From: a bacterium
Lineage (GTDB): Bacteria; Auribacterota; Auribacteria; Auribacterales; Auribacteraceae
Assembly: GCA_018435605.1 (NCBI GenBank)
Contig: JAHDNF010000016.1
Span: 1 to 64,000, forward strand
Length of the DNA stretch: 64,000 nt
Direction: 5' to 3'
The notes beneath the pieces were generated by a model that searched no databases, was not told where the DNA came from, and was given only the letters and a program-made list of their open reading frames with translations. The position numbers were made by a program, and so were the translations under genes. Shown one piece after another: positions 19,681-29,452 of this stretch; the stretch's first letter is position 1, and each line of letters opens with the position of its first letter.

Positions 19681-21381
19681 ATGAAAAAAGTTATCCTTTT
19701 GGTTCTATGTTCAATGCTACTGTCTTCCTGTGCAATTTCACAAAACAATCAAGATCAATCAGGCATTGCGCCGGAAGGAGCGCCTGCTGATATTACGCTA
19801 TCCGCCAATTCCGGCGAGCCGTCAGGATCGGCAGGCGAAGCCGCTGTATACGGCAAAGAACGTTTTTTCTCCCGTCCCGCAGGCTCAAGGTCTGTTTGGG
19901 TATGGGGCAACGCTTACAAAATGCTACAAGATGCGTCTAAAAAGCGGGATTTCTTGGATTTTCTAAAAAAACCCCACGACATATCCGAACCTATAACCAA
20001 TGTCTATTTGGATTGCTCGCGAACCTATTTGATAAATGATAATTATAAAAAGAAACTGGCCGATTTCATAACTGCCGCCCATGAACAGGGCGTATGCGTG
20101 CAATTTCTTGCCGGCGACCCTGCATGGGCATACCAAAACAGAACCGTGATATCCATAATTGAGGCTATGGCAAAATATAATGCCGAAGTGCCGCCTCAGG
20201 CAAGGTTTGACGGAATCCATTTCGATATTGAGCCTCATACCATGCCTATATGGGGTAGAGACGACCGTCTGCGAAGCCGCTTTCTTACATCCGCACAACT
20301 TTACGGAGAAAAAATGCGGGAGCATAACCCTGACATAGTGTTCGGGCTGGATTTGCCTATTTTCTGGAACGAAGACGAAATACGAATATTTGCCCAAGCC
20401 ACTGATTATATTACATTAATGAATTACACTGATAATCCGGTTTCCATGGCAAACCGTGCCGAAAAATTTCTTAAAGTGGCTGAGGAACTGGGCAAAAAAG
20501 TTGAATCCGGAATAGAAACGCAAGAGCCGTCTGTCAAGTGGGGCGTGACGCCGCCGATTACTTTTTATGATGAAGGATATGAAATCATGGAATCCGCCCT
20601 TGCGAAAGCCGGAGAAATAATGGGCAGGTCACCTGCTTTCATTGGTTTTGCCATTCATTACGACGAATCATACCGAAATATGAGTAAAGAACGGGTAATC
20701 CTGCGTGATAACCGTGTATACCCTGAGCAACCGGTGATTTCTATTCCTCAGAGCAAAGCTCCTATAGTTATCGACGGTAATCTTGACGATTGGCAGGAAG
20801 CTGGTGTGGTGGAAATAAAAAACAAGAAGCATGTCGTTTACGAAATAACGCCGGGAAAATGGGAAGGCAATCATGATTTGAGCTGTAATTCTTATTTACT
20901 TTGGGATTCCGAGGCGCTGTATATTGGATTCGATGTAACAGACGACGTGATTTTTCAGAAACATACAGGAAGTCAGATGGTTACAGGCGATCATTTAGAG
21001 TTGTGGTTTGATACCGATTACCATGGCGACGAAGAAACGTCATACCCCAGCGACGACGATTTTCAGATCGGAATCAGCCCTGGCAACTTCGATACCGTAG
21101 ATCCGAGTATGACTATATGGCTACCCGGCGACAGCAAAGAATTCGATTTGTCGTTAATTACTTATGCCGTTGCAAAATCGGATACAGGGTATCGGATAGA
21201 GATGAAGATACCGTTTTCATTTTTCAAGATCGGCGCGCCCTCTGCCGGCGGGTATATGCGTATCAATATAGATCCCAGCGACACGGACGGCCCTGTGGAC
21301 GATCAAGAAATCCTCATGTCCAGTTCAATTAGCAGGGAATACGGAAATCCGCGAACATTCAGGCTGGTTATATTTGAGTAA
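19681..21381 (+). CDS. Lipoprotein with GH18-like barrel and C-terminal CBM9-type domain
   Basis: A lipoprotein signal ends at Cys17 (LLSSC), so the protein is probably outer-membrane anchored. A low-complexity linker (20-60) leads to a TIM-barrel-like domain (about 62-345). This contains DGIHFDIEP, close to the GH18 signature DGxDxDxE but with His at the middle Asp while the terminal Glu is kept. It also has FGLDLPIF and YITLMNYTD at typical strand ends. The C-terminal domain (about 350-566) starts IVIDGNLDDWQEA and contains LYIGFDVTDD and GDHLELWFD, as in CBM9 carbohydrate-binding modules. It may bind or cleave a surface polysaccharide. A Shine-Dalgarno (GAGGGG) precedes the ATG. The binding domain is well supported; catalytic competence is uncertain. 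Confidence 0.8.
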   Translation: MKKVILLVLCSMLLSSCAISQNNQDQSGIAPEGAPADITLSANSGEPSGSAGEAAVYGKERFFSRPAGSRSVWVWGNAYKMLQDASKKRDFLDFLKKPHDISEPITNVYLDCSRTYLINDNYKKKLADFITAAHEQGVCVQFLAGDPAWAYQNRTVISIIEAMAKYNAEVPPQARFDGIHFDIEPHTMPIWGRDDRLRSRFLTSAQLYGEKMREHNPDIVFGLDLPIFWNEDEIRIFAQATDYITLMNYTDNPVSMANRAEKFLKVAEELGKKVESGIETQEPSVKWGVTPPITFYDEGYEIMESALAKAGEIMGRSPAFIGFAIHYDESYRNMSKERVILRDNRVYPEQPVISIPQSKAPIVIDGNLDDWQEAGVVEIKNKKHVVYEITPGKWEGNHDLSCNSYLLWDSEALYIGFDVTDDVIFQKHTGSQMVTGDHLELWFDTDYHGDEETSYPSDDDFQIGISPGNFDTVDPSMTIWLPGDSKEFDLSLITYAVAKSDTGYRIEMKIPFSFFKIGAPSAGGYMRINIDPSDTDGPVDDQEILMSSSISREYGNPRTFRLVIFE

Positions 21382-21417
21382 TATTAAGTTGTATTCGAAA
21401 AACTAAATTTTATACGC

Positions 21418-22326
21418 TCAAACTGTAAGCGGGTCTTGATGCAGATCCTTTAGCTTTTCAAAAAATGAAACGACCTTATCTGAAATAAAATGCCGCTCGT
21501 AATCGAGAGGAATTACGTGATTGGATTTTTCCAGCCAATGAATCTCTTTGATTGGCGACGATATTTTTTCGAAAATCTCAAGCGATCCGTCCGGAGCTAC
21601 GACCCTGTCGCCTTTTGCATGCATGATCAGTGTAGGTATTCGTATTTCGCTCAACCGCGGTATGATTTCCTTTGCCAGCGAAAACATTCTAGTAGCAGGC
21701 CGTGTCGGTATTTCTGTGTAGCAGACATGATCTTTGCGGGTTACCGGATCATTGATGTTCACGAAATTTATGGATTTTCGCACATACGGCACAAAACCGG
21801 TTGAGTTTTCGATAATCCACTCAGGGTTGACGCCGGGAAAAAAATAGTTGCTCATGCGCAGGAACGGCGACAGCAGAACCATTCCTCCTAGTTTTTTCTT
21901 TAATGCAAGATCAAGGGCGAGTAGCCCTCCGAGAGAAAAACCCACCACATAGACCGATGAATACTTGTTGCTTAATGTATGATATTCGTTGCAAACCGCT
22001 TGCGTCCAGTGATGATAGTCCATATCCTCCAATTCGCGCGGGTGTGTAGCGTGTCCTGGCAGTAACATTCCTCTGACTGTATATCCTTTTTCATTTAAAA
22101 ATTCGCCGAGAGGTTTCATTTCACAAGGTGTGCTTGAAAAACCGTGAATGCACAAAATCGCATTTTTGTCTGTTCCTTTGAGGTAAAATGGTTGCGCTGG
22201 CGGATGAGAATCGGCAAGATTGGTGCGCTGTGACCTGCGAATTCTGGTAACCCACGCAAGGTAACCTCCGTAAAATAAAGGCAGAGTCAAGCCTATCAAG
22301 GCCGCCAATCCTTTAAGCATATACAC
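21418..22326 (-). CDS. Alpha/beta hydrolase (carboxylesterase/lipase type), membrane-anchored
   Basis: The 302-residue protein is an alpha/beta hydrolase of the carboxylesterase/monoacylglycerol-lipase type. An N-terminal helix (about 4-27) anchors it in the membrane. The oxyanion region is CIHGFSSTP, the nucleophile elbow GFSLGG, the acid is in HAKGDRVV and the catalytic His in SNHVIPLDYE. The substrate is unknown but is probably a carboxyl ester. It lies downstream of the alcohol dehydrogenase on the same strand, separated by 100 bp that hold a perfect palindrome. Its stop faces the stop of the lipoprotein gene 36 bp away. Confidence 0.85.
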   Translation of the reverse strand: MYMLKGLAALIGLTLPLFYGGYLAWVTRIRRSQRTNLADSHPPAQPFYLKGTDKNAILCIHGFSSTPCEMKPLGEFLNEKGYTVRGMLLPGHATHPRELEDMDYHHWTQAVCNEYHTLSNKYSSVYVVGFSLGGLLALDLALKKKLGGMVLLSPFLRMSNYFFPGVNPEWIIENSTGFVPYVRKSINFVNINDPVTRKDHVCYTEIPTRPATRMFSLAKEIIPRLSEIRIPTLIMHAKGDRVVAPDGSLEIFEKISSPIKEIHWLEKSNHVIPLDYERHFISDKVVSFFEKLKDLHQDPLTV

Positions 22327-22370
22327 CTCTTATTCTGTTGATGAAACGACATATAAAATTACATCAGCCG

Positions 22371-22388
22371 TAATGACTAAAGTCATTA
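22371..22388 (-). promoter_or_regulatory. 18-bp palindrome, possible operator
   Basis: TAATGACTAAAGTCATTA is a perfect palindrome lying 45 bp upstream of the hydrolase start. On the minus strand it overlaps a TATAAT-like -10 box, the usual place for a repressor site. No nearby regulator gene was recognised. Confidence 0.4.
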
Positions 22389-22426
22389 TAAGCTCTTTTT
22401 ATTATAGGTTCTATTGTATTATTCTT

Positions 22427-23458
22427 TTAGCCGATTGTCAAAGCCAGTTTGCCGAATTGATCTCCCGCCTCCATCCTTCCTGTGGCTACTTGTATCTCAT
22501 CTAATGGATACACGGAATCGATAACCGGTTTAAGTTTGTTTACCGTTATAGCGTCAAGCATTTGTCGGAATTCATTGTCAGAGCCCATCGTCGATCCGAG
22601 TACCTGAATTTGCTTCCAGTATATTGCCTGAAGATTGATCTCGGCTGTTGCGCCTGTGGTAACCCCGCAAAGAACAATGCGCCCGCCTTTTCGAACCATA
22701 TCCGGATTAGACAGCATAGTCTTGGCGCCTACTGCATCTATTATCACATCAACACCGTTTTTACCCGAAATACGCAAGACTTGCTCGACAACGTTTTGTT
22801 CGGTGTAAGATATGACATGATGAGCGCCGAGCAGGCGGGCTTTAGCCAGTTTTTCACCGCATGATGATGTGACGATTGTTTCCGCTCCGGCTAATATTGA
22901 CAATTGCAACGCGGCCTGCGCTACACCGCCTCCTATCCCATGTATCAGTATTTTTTGTCCGGCGGTTACCTTGCCTTTCGTCATGAGCATACGCCATGCT
23001 GTTAAGAAGGTAAGCGGGAATGCCGCCGCCTCGGTGAATGTCATGTGCGCGGGTTTCGGGTATACGCGAGAAGCCGCAACCGAAACCAAACCTGCGAAAG
23101 TTCCATGCTTTGTCAAGCCGAGTATACCGAACGAATCGCACTCGCTTTGTTGTCCTGAGCGGCACGCACGGCATTTTTCGCACGGCAAACTGGGATTTAT
23201 TACGACTTCGTCTCCTACATTGATTCCGGCACAAGCAGAACCGACACTTCTGACAATTCCTGAACCGTCGGAACCGAGTATATGCGGCATTGGCAAATTT
23301 TTACCCGGACGGCCTAGCCTTACCCATATATCCAGATGGTTTAGCGCCGCCGCCTTTAGCTCAATGACCACCTCATCCGGTTTTGGTTGCGGGTCGTCAA
23401 GATACCCTACCTGTAATACGGAAATATCGCCGAATTCTTGTATAAAGCATGCTTTCAT
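22427..23458 (-). CDS. Zinc-type alcohol dehydrogenase (MDR superfamily)
   Basis: The 343-residue protein is a medium-chain dehydrogenase/reductase. The N-terminal GroES-like part has LGSDGSGIV and the structural-zinc motif CEKCRACRSGQQSEC. The Rossmann domain has a GIGGGVAQAA nucleotide-binding turn, followed by the SSCGEKLAKARLLGA pattern typical of NADPH-preferring quinone reductase/alcohol dehydrogenase members. It would reduce or oxidise an alcohol/aldehyde or enone; the substrate cannot be told. I chose the ATG at 23458, which follows AGGGAGGT at 5-nt spacing, over an upstream start 60 nt earlier. It is first in a probable two-gene unit with the hydrolase. Confidence 0.87.
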   Translation of the reverse strand: MKACFIQEFGDISVLQVGYLDDPQPKPDEVVIELKAAALNHLDIWVRLGRPGKNLPMPHILGSDGSGIVRSVGSACAGINVGDEVVINPSLPCEKCRACRSGQQSECDSFGILGLTKHGTFAGLVSVAASRVYPKPAHMTFTEAAAFPLTFLTAWRMLMTKGKVTAGQKILIHGIGGGVAQAALQLSILAGAETIVTSSCGEKLAKARLLGAHHVISYTEQNVVEQVLRISGKNGVDVIIDAVGAKTMLSNPDMVRKGGRIVLCGVTTGATAEINLQAIYWKQIQVLGSTMGSDNEFRQMLDAITVNKLKPVIDSVYPLDEIQVATGRMEAGDQFGKLALTIG

Positions 23459-23972
23459 GTTTACCTCCCTGTAAATAATGGTATTGTCTTTTCTTAATTT
23501 ACCTTCTGCCGTTAACAATCCGCAATATTTTTTATCAGGGTATTTAAAGAAAAAGGTAATTCGTCTTTATTGATCGCTTTGCAATTCATGTTTGCCTGCA
23601 ATGATACCCGGCTTAAAGTGTTAATCTTTTCACGTATTCTTTTGTTTGATTAGAGGAAAATTTTGCCAATTTCTGGCGGTTTCTTTAGAGTTAATATTCT
23701 TAAAATTAACCCTTATTTTAGTTCAAAGGATATTTTCGCTTGTATTTGGAGCGCCTGTTATGCTAAATATACACTACAAAAAAATTTTTGAGCTTTGAAA
23801 ATAGTTTGCTTATCGCTATTTTTCAAGGATGATCTTAAAATAATTCGGTAATATAATTGAGCGTAATACTATAAAGCGGGGCTCGGAAGATCGGGTAAAT
23901 TCGATTGGCGCGTGTTAATCCGTGTACTCATTCATTATTTTGTTGCAAGAAAAATTTTCAATGTTTTAAGGT
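23459..23972. other. 514-bp intergenic region, no gene seen
   Basis: AT-rich sequence between the divergent dehydrogenase gene and tRNA-Pro. I see no credible coding frame, known RNA or strong hairpin. A TACTAT-type -10 near 23870 has only a poor -35 partner, so the tRNA-Pro/hom promoter could not be located. Confidence 0.5.
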
Positions 23973-24049
<77 letters not shown>

Positions 24050-24074
24050 GTTTTTTTGAAGGAAATTTGTTTTT

Positions 24075-25370
24075 ATGGAAAAAACTATAACGTTAGCGCT
24101 TCTGGGATTCGGCACTATCGGAACCGGTGTTGTAAAAACTCTTAAGCAGAACAAACAGTTGCTGGAAAAACGCATCGGAGCGAATCTGTCGCTAAAATGG
24201 ATAGCCGATCTTGACATTGTGAGAGATAGGGGAGTTGAAGTCGATCCGTCAACGCTAATCACTGACGGAATGAGGATTGTCAACGATCCTGAAGTCGATA
24301 TCGTCATCGAACTTGCCGGCGGGTGTACGTTTGCTCGTGAGTTTATACTTCAGGCTCTTAAAAACGGCAAATCGGTGGTTACTGCCAACAAGGCGTTGCT
24401 TGCCGAACATGGCCGTGAGATATTCAATGCTGAACAGGAAAGTTCCGGACTTATAGGGTTCGAAGCCAGTGTGGCAGGCGGCATACCTGTTATCAAAACG
24501 CAAAGGGAAGGACTGGTAGCGAACAATATTTTGAGTATATACGGTATAATTAACGGGACTGCAAATTATATACTGACAAAAATGAGCAAAGAGAAAATTT
24601 CTTTTGACGAGGCTCTGCGCGATGCACAAAAACTCGGGTATGCCGAAGCAGACCCGTCATTTGATGTGGACGGTATAGATTCAGCGCATAAACTGCTTTT
24701 ACTCGGTTCGCTTGCGGCTGAGACTATTTTTTCCATGGATCAAATCTATGTTGAAGGGATCAGGCACATAACCGAACGGGATATAGAGTACGCGGCTGAA
24801 TTCGATTATGTCATAAAACTTTTGGCTATTTATAAGAAAAAGAACGGTATGGTTCAACTGCGCGTTCATCCCACTTTGCTACCGTGTTCCAATCTGCTCA
24901 GTTCGGTGATGGATTCGTTCAATGCCATATCATTTCGCGGCGATATTGTAGGTACTAATATGTATTACGGGCGGGGAGCGGGCGAAATGCCTACGGCGAG
25001 CGCTGTAGTGGCTGATATTATTGATATAGGCCGTGCTCTTGTAAGCGGCACATTAAGGAACCGCAACGATTTTCATAATACGGCCGATATACCGGTCGTC
25101 CAAAATATTGACGATATCGAGACACGCTATTATATGCGTTTTAGTGTTATTGACCAGCCGGGGGTTCTTGCGCAAATATCGGGTATACTCGGCAAAAACA
25201 ATATAAGCATTTCCGATGTGTATCAAAAGGAGCGGCGCGCCGGTGACGCGGTTCCTCTGATCATGATAACTCATCGCGCCAGAGAACATGATGTGCGCTC
25301 CGCGCTTTCGGAAATAGCCAACCTTGATATCATCAAGGCGGATACGGTTTTTATCCGTATGGAAGAGTGA
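24075..25370 (+). CDS. hom: Homoserine dehydrogenase with C-terminal ACT domain
   Basis: The enzyme reduces aspartate semialdehyde to homoserine, the branch point to threonine and methionine. The N-terminal NAD(P)-binding turn is [11 protein letters not shown] (about 9-19). The catalytic domain contains [26 protein letters not shown] and [21 protein letters not shown], the family signature with the catalytic Lys region. A C-terminal ACT domain (about 350-431, [20 protein letters not shown]) is where threonine feedback usually acts. The length of 431 residues is standard. A GAAGGAA Shine-Dalgarno precedes the ATG. It is the first of five closely spaced genes, directly behind tRNA-Pro. Confidence 0.95.
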   Translation: MEKTITLALLGFGTIGTGVVKTLKQNKQLLEKRIGANLSLKWIADLDIVRDRGVEVDPSTLITDGMRIVNDPEVDIVIELAGGCTFAREFILQALKNGKSVVTANKALLAEHGREIFNAEQESSGLIGFEASVAGGIPVIKTQREGLVANNILSIYGIINGTANYILTKMSKEKISFDEALRDAQKLGYAEADPSFDVDGIDSAHKLLLLGSLAAETIFSMDQIYVEGIRHITERDIEYAAEFDYVIKLLAIYKKKNGMVQLRVHPTLLPCSNLLSSVMDSFNAISFRGDIVGTNMYYGRGAGEMPTASAVVADIIDIGRALVSGTLRNRNDFHNTADIPVVQNIDDIETRYYMRFSVIDQPGVLAQISGILGKNNISISDVYQKERRAGDAVPLIMITHRAREHDVRSALSEIANLDIIKADTVFIRMEE

Positions 25371-25389
25371 AAGTTGAAAGGATGCTACG

Positions 25390-26589
25390 GTGAAATATAT
25401 CGTTTGTGTCGGTGACGGTATGGCGGATTATCCTATTGAGGAGATCGGGGGCAAAACTCCGTTGCAATATGCCAAAACTCCGAATCTCGATAAAATAGCC
25501 GCGGAAGGCAGAAGCGGGCTTACAAAGAATATACCGCGTAAGATGCCTGCCGGAAGTGATGTAGCTATTTTATCTATACTCGGATACGATCCTCGAAAGA
25601 TATACTGCGGGCGGGCTCCATTGGAAGCGGCGGCTCATGATATAGACCTGCGTGAAGGGCAGATTGCTTTAAGGTGCAATCTGGTTACTATCTGTGATGG
25701 AATAATGATAGATTACAGCGCCGGTCACATTTCAACCGAAGAAGCGTCGGAGCTTATAGTAGCGTTAAACGAACGTATTGGCATACCGGGCGTAAAATTT
25801 TATAAAGGTGTAAGTTACCGCCATCTGCTGATTATAGATGAAAATGAGGTCAACTGTAATTTTAAGCAGTTGCGTTGTGTTCCGGCGCATGATATCGTAA
25901 ACCAACACATAGAACACAATCTACCCAAAGGCAATGGATCGGATTTTTTATACGACTTGATGCGTAAGGCGTCGGAAATACTGAAAGATCACGAGATAAA
26001 CAATGTAAAACTTGACCTGCAGGAAAATCCAGCCAACAATATATGGTTGTGGGGGCCTGGCTCTAAACCTAAACTGGATTCGTTTACCGATAAATATAAA
26101 ATTACAGGCGGTATGATATCGGCGGTCGATTTGTTGCGCGGAATAGCAAGGCTTGTGGGGCTGAATGTAATCAATGTACCGGGGATAACCGGTTTTTTTG
26201 ATACGAATTATGAAGGAAAAGCGGATTACGCTATTCACAGCCTTCTGGAAAACGATTTCGTATTTGTTCATGTGGAAGCGCCTGACGAAGCTGGTCACAG
26301 CGGATCGTTGACGGAAAAGATTAGGGCTATAGAAAATTTTGACGAGAAAGTCGTTGGCCGGATTATGAACAAAGCGCCACAGTTTTTTCCCGAATGGCGC
26401 ATTATGGTGTTATCCGACCATACTACGCCTATTTCGCTAAGGAAACACGGCATGGAACCTGTTCCATTTTCCGTGATGGGTACCGGAATCAAGCCGGACA
26501 AAGTAACCGATTTCGATGAAATTTCCGCCAAAAAAGGCGGGTATAGAACTCAGGATGGCTGTAGCCTGATGTCAATACTTTTTGCATGA
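25390..26589 (+). CDS. ApgM-type phosphoglycerate mutase family protein, proposed homoserine kinase
   Basis: The 399-residue protein belongs to the cofactor-independent phosphoglycerate mutase (ApgM) branch of the alkaline phosphatase superfamily. It has VCVGDGMADYP at the N-terminus with a metal-ligand Asp, PAGSDVAILSILGYDP with the phospho-acceptor Ser, EAPDEAGHSG and VLSDHTTP with C-terminal metal ligands. Members encoded between homoserine dehydrogenase and aspartate kinase are described as a proposed non-orthologous homoserine kinase. The position here, 19 bp after hom and 35 bp before lysC, with no thrB in view, supports that role. Translation starts with GTG behind AAAGGA. The family is certain; kinase versus mutase activity is inferred from context. 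Confidence 0.9.
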   Translation: MKYIVCVGDGMADYPIEEIGGKTPLQYAKTPNLDKIAAEGRSGLTKNIPRKMPAGSDVAILSILGYDPRKIYCGRAPLEAAAHDIDLREGQIALRCNLVTICDGIMIDYSAGHISTEEASELIVALNERIGIPGVKFYKGVSYRHLLIIDENEVNCNFKQLRCVPAHDIVNQHIEHNLPKGNGSDFLYDLMRKASEILKDHEINNVKLDLQENPANNIWLWGPGSKPKLDSFTDKYKITGGMISAVDLLRGIARLVGLNVINVPGITGFFDTNYEGKADYAIHSLLENDFVFVHVEAPDEAGHSGSLTEKIRAIENFDEKVVGRIMNKAPQFFPEWRIMVLSDHTTPISLRKHGMEPVPFSVMGTGIKPDKVTDFDEISAKKGGYRTQDGCSLMSILFA

Positions 26590-26624
26590 TAAAACATATA
26601 ACATAGGAGCTCGAACGGAAGATC

Positions 26625-27842
26625 ATGGCACTGATAGTACAGAAATATGGAGGAACCTCGGTTGGTGATATAGAAAAAGTAATCAATGTTGCTAAACGAG
26701 TTATCGAAACCAAACGAAAGGGGAATAAAGTCGTTGTCGTTGTGTCCGCTATGGGCAAAACGACCGACCATTTAATTGCCATGGCAAAACAGGTCTCCAA
26801 AAATCCCTCTGACCGTGAACTGGACATGCTTGTCTCGACCGGTGAGCAGATTTCTGTCTCACTGCTTGCGATGGCGATTCACGAACTTGGAGAAGGAGCT
26901 ATTTCGCTTACGGGCGGGCAGGTTGGGATTTTCACCGATACAGTGCATACGAAAGCGCGTATTCTGGAGATAAAAGCCGACAAGATGCTCGAAGAGCTCA
27001 ATAATAATAAAATCGTTGTTGTCGCTGGATTTCAGGGAATCACGATTAAAAATGAGATTACCACACTCGGCCGTGGAGGCTCGGATACAACAGCCGTAGC
27101 GTTGGCCGCGGCTCTCAAGGCTGATTTGTGTGAAATATATACCGATGTGGATGGCGTTTATACCGCTGATCCGAGGATTGTTAAAAATGCTCGTAAACTC
27201 AATGAAATTACCCATGAGGAAATGCTTGAACTTGCCAGTCTTGGCGCAAAAGTTCTGCATGCTCGGTCGGTGGAATTTGCCAACAAGTATAGCGTACCGT
27301 TATGCGTCCGTTCAAGTTACAACACATCGGAAGGAACCTATATTGTTAAGGAGATGGATGTTATGGAAGAACCCGTAATAAGGGGTGTCACAGTAGATAC
27401 CAGCGAAGCTAAACTTACTCTGTTGCGAGTACCGGATCAACCGGGCGTTGCGGCACGTTTGTTCAACAAAGTAGCGCAGAAGAATATCAATATCGACATG
27501 ATTATTCAGAATGTCAGCGAACACGGTCATACAGATATATCGTTTACATTGAACCGTAACGATATTTCTAGAATCAAACCCCTGCTTGACGAACTTGTAT
27601 CCGAACTCGAGGCTTCAGAAGTTACCATTGACGAATCGATAGGAAAACTGTCGGTAGTAGGTATCGGTATGCGCTCGCACTGCGGGGTAGCGGCCAGAAT
27701 GTTTTCCGCATTGGCCAAAGCCAATATAAATATATCTATGATAAGTACCTCTGAAATTAAAATTTCTTGCGTTATCGCCGAAAAAGATGCGTCCAAAGCC
27801 GCTCAGGTACTTCATGACGAATTCGAACTTGATAAGGAGTAA
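26625..27842 (+). CDS. lysC: Aspartate kinase
   Basis: The enzyme phosphorylates aspartate, the first step to lysine, threonine and methionine. The 405-residue length is that of the monofunctional beta-type enzyme. KYGGTSV at residues 7-13 forms the nucleotide site, [13 protein letters not shown] and [15 protein letters not shown] belong to the amino-acid-kinase fold, and [14 protein letters not shown] is the ATP-binding motif. Two ACT domains follow (about 265-335 and 345-405), where lysine or threonine normally inhibits. It lies between the proposed homoserine kinase and cimA, only 8 bp from the latter, in one operon. Confidence 0.96.
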   Translation: MALIVQKYGGTSVGDIEKVINVAKRVIETKRKGNKVVVVVSAMGKTTDHLIAMAKQVSKNPSDRELDMLVSTGEQISVSLLAMAIHELGEGAISLTGGQVGIFTDTVHTKARILEIKADKMLEELNNNKIVVVAGFQGITIKNEITTLGRGGSDTTAVALAAALKADLCEIYTDVDGVYTADPRIVKNARKLNEITHEEMLELASLGAKVLHARSVEFANKYSVPLCVRSSYNTSEGTYIVKEMDVMEEPVIRGVTVDTSEAKLTLLRVPDQPGVAARLFNKVAQKNINIDMIIQNVSEHGHTDISFTLNRNDISRIKPLLDELVSELEASEVTIDESIGKLSVVGIGMRSHCGVAARMFSALAKANINISMISTSEIKISCVIAEKDASKAAQVLHDEFELDKE

Positions 27843-27850
27843 CTAAGATT

Positions 27851-29422
27851 ATGAAAATATCCATATATGATACAACGCTGAGGGATGGCTCTCAGGGTGA
27901 GGGAATATCGTTTTCAGTATCGGACAAGATAAGAATAGCCCATGAGCTTAATAAACTAGGTGTACATTTTGTAGAGGGCGGATGGCCTGGTTCCAATCCG
28001 AAAGATATAGAGTTTTTCAGGGAAATACGGAATCATAAATTCGAAACGACCAAGATAGCGGCATTCGGCTCTACCCGCCGTTCGAACGTACTGCCCGAAA
28101 ACGACGATAACCTGATCAAACTGCTTGAGTCTGAAACGCCGGCTGTTACAATGTTCGGCAAAAGCTGGACGCTTCACGTATTGAAAATTTTGAAAACTAC
28201 CCTTGATGAAAATGTCAAAATGATATACGACAGCATCAAACTCATGAAAGATAACGGACGGCTTGGGTTTTACGATGCGGAACATTTTTTCGACGGATAC
28301 AAAGACGATCCGAAATACGCCATAGAAACCTTGCTGTCAGCTCAGGAAGCAGGGGCAGACTGTATAATATTATGCGATACCAACGGCGGTTCCATGCCCG
28401 GTGAAATCCGGTCTATAATTCAGGCTGTCAAACAGCATATATCAACTCCGTTGGGAATACACTGCCACAATGACAGCGGCCTTGCCGTAGCAAATTCGCT
28501 CATCGCCGTAGAAGAAGGCGTTAAGCAAATACAGGGCACAATGAATGGATTCGGCGAGCGTACCGGTAATGCAAACCTTACGACGATTATCCCTAACCTG
28601 AAGCTGAAATACAACCATGATGTTGTTACCGGAGACCAACTCAAATTGCTTTGCGAAGTTTCTCAGTTTGTGGATGAACTGGCCAATAGATCGCACGAGA
28701 GCAATGCGCCGTACGTAGGCCGTTCGGCGTTCGCTCATAAAGGCGGTATGCACGTCAACGCAGTGCAAAAGACGCCCATCAGCTTCGAACATATCGAACC
28801 GGAACTGGTAGGCAATCAACGAAGAGTGTTGGTATCCGAACTGGCCGGACGCAGTAACATTTTCCTCAAGGCGAAAGAACTCAATATCGATTTACAGCAA
28901 AATACGCCGGAAGTCAAAGATATACTCAAACAGCTGAAAAATCTGGAACATCAGGGATATGAGTTCGAAGCGGCTGAAGGATCATTTGAATTGCTGGTTC
29001 GTAAAACATTAGAAAAACACGACAATTTTTTCGATTTGCTTGGTTTCAGGGTTATCGTTGAAAAACGAAATGACGAATTGATATCCGAAGCGACAATCAA
29101 ACTGAAAGTCGGCGACAAGGAACAATACACCGTATCGGAAGGCCATGGACCGGTAAACGCTATGGATAAGGCTTTGCGTAAAGCGTTAGAAAAATTTTAT
29201 CCGGCGTTGGCTTCCGTAGACCTCGTCGATTTTAAAGTACGTGTTATGGAAGGAACCAGCGGAACCGGAGCGCGTGTGAGAGTGCTTATTCAATCGCGTG
29301 CCAACGGTAAATACTGGGGTACTGTGGGCGTATCTGAAAACATCATCGAAGCATGTTGGGAAGCGCTTTCAGACAGTGTTGAGTATAAATTGCTCAAAGA
29401 CGAGATAGAAGCTCGCTCTTAA
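27851..29422 (+). CDS. cimA: (R)-citramalate synthase
   Basis: CimA condenses acetyl-CoA with pyruvate to give citramalate, a threonine-independent entry to isoleucine. The DRE-TIM metallolyase domain opens with YDTTLRDGSQGEGISFS (6-22), contains the metal-binding HCHNDSGLAVANSL and the GTMNGFGERTGNANL stretch. A C-terminal LeuA-type regulatory domain (about 390-523, LKVGDKEQYTVSEGHGPVNA) is where leucine or isoleucine would act. The 523-residue length and VEGGWPGSNPKD sequence fit the CimA branch and not 2-isopropylmalate synthase. It follows lysC by 8 bp and precedes valS, so branched-chain synthesis and Val-tRNA charging are linked. Homocitrate synthase is the less likely alternative. Confidence 0.92.
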   Translation: MKISIYDTTLRDGSQGEGISFSVSDKIRIAHELNKLGVHFVEGGWPGSNPKDIEFFREIRNHKFETTKIAAFGSTRRSNVLPENDDNLIKLLESETPAVTMFGKSWTLHVLKILKTTLDENVKMIYDSIKLMKDNGRLGFYDAEHFFDGYKDDPKYAIETLLSAQEAGADCIILCDTNGGSMPGEIRSIIQAVKQHISTPLGIHCHNDSGLAVANSLIAVEEGVKQIQGTMNGFGERTGNANLTTIIPNLKLKYNHDVVTGDQLKLLCEVSQFVDELANRSHESNAPYVGRSAFAHKGGMHVNAVQKTPISFEHIEPELVGNQRRVLVSELAGRSNIFLKAKELNIDLQQNTPEVKDILKQLKNLEHQGYEFEAAEGSFELLVRKTLEKHDNFFDLLGFRVIVEKRNDELISEATIKLKVGDKEQYTVSEGHGPVNAMDKALRKALEKFYPALASVDLVDFKVRVMEGTSGTGARVRVLIQSRANGKYWGTVGVSENIIEACWEALSDSVEYKLLKDEIEARS

Positions 29423-29452
29423 TCGGCGACGCTATAAAGGTTGCAAACGCTT

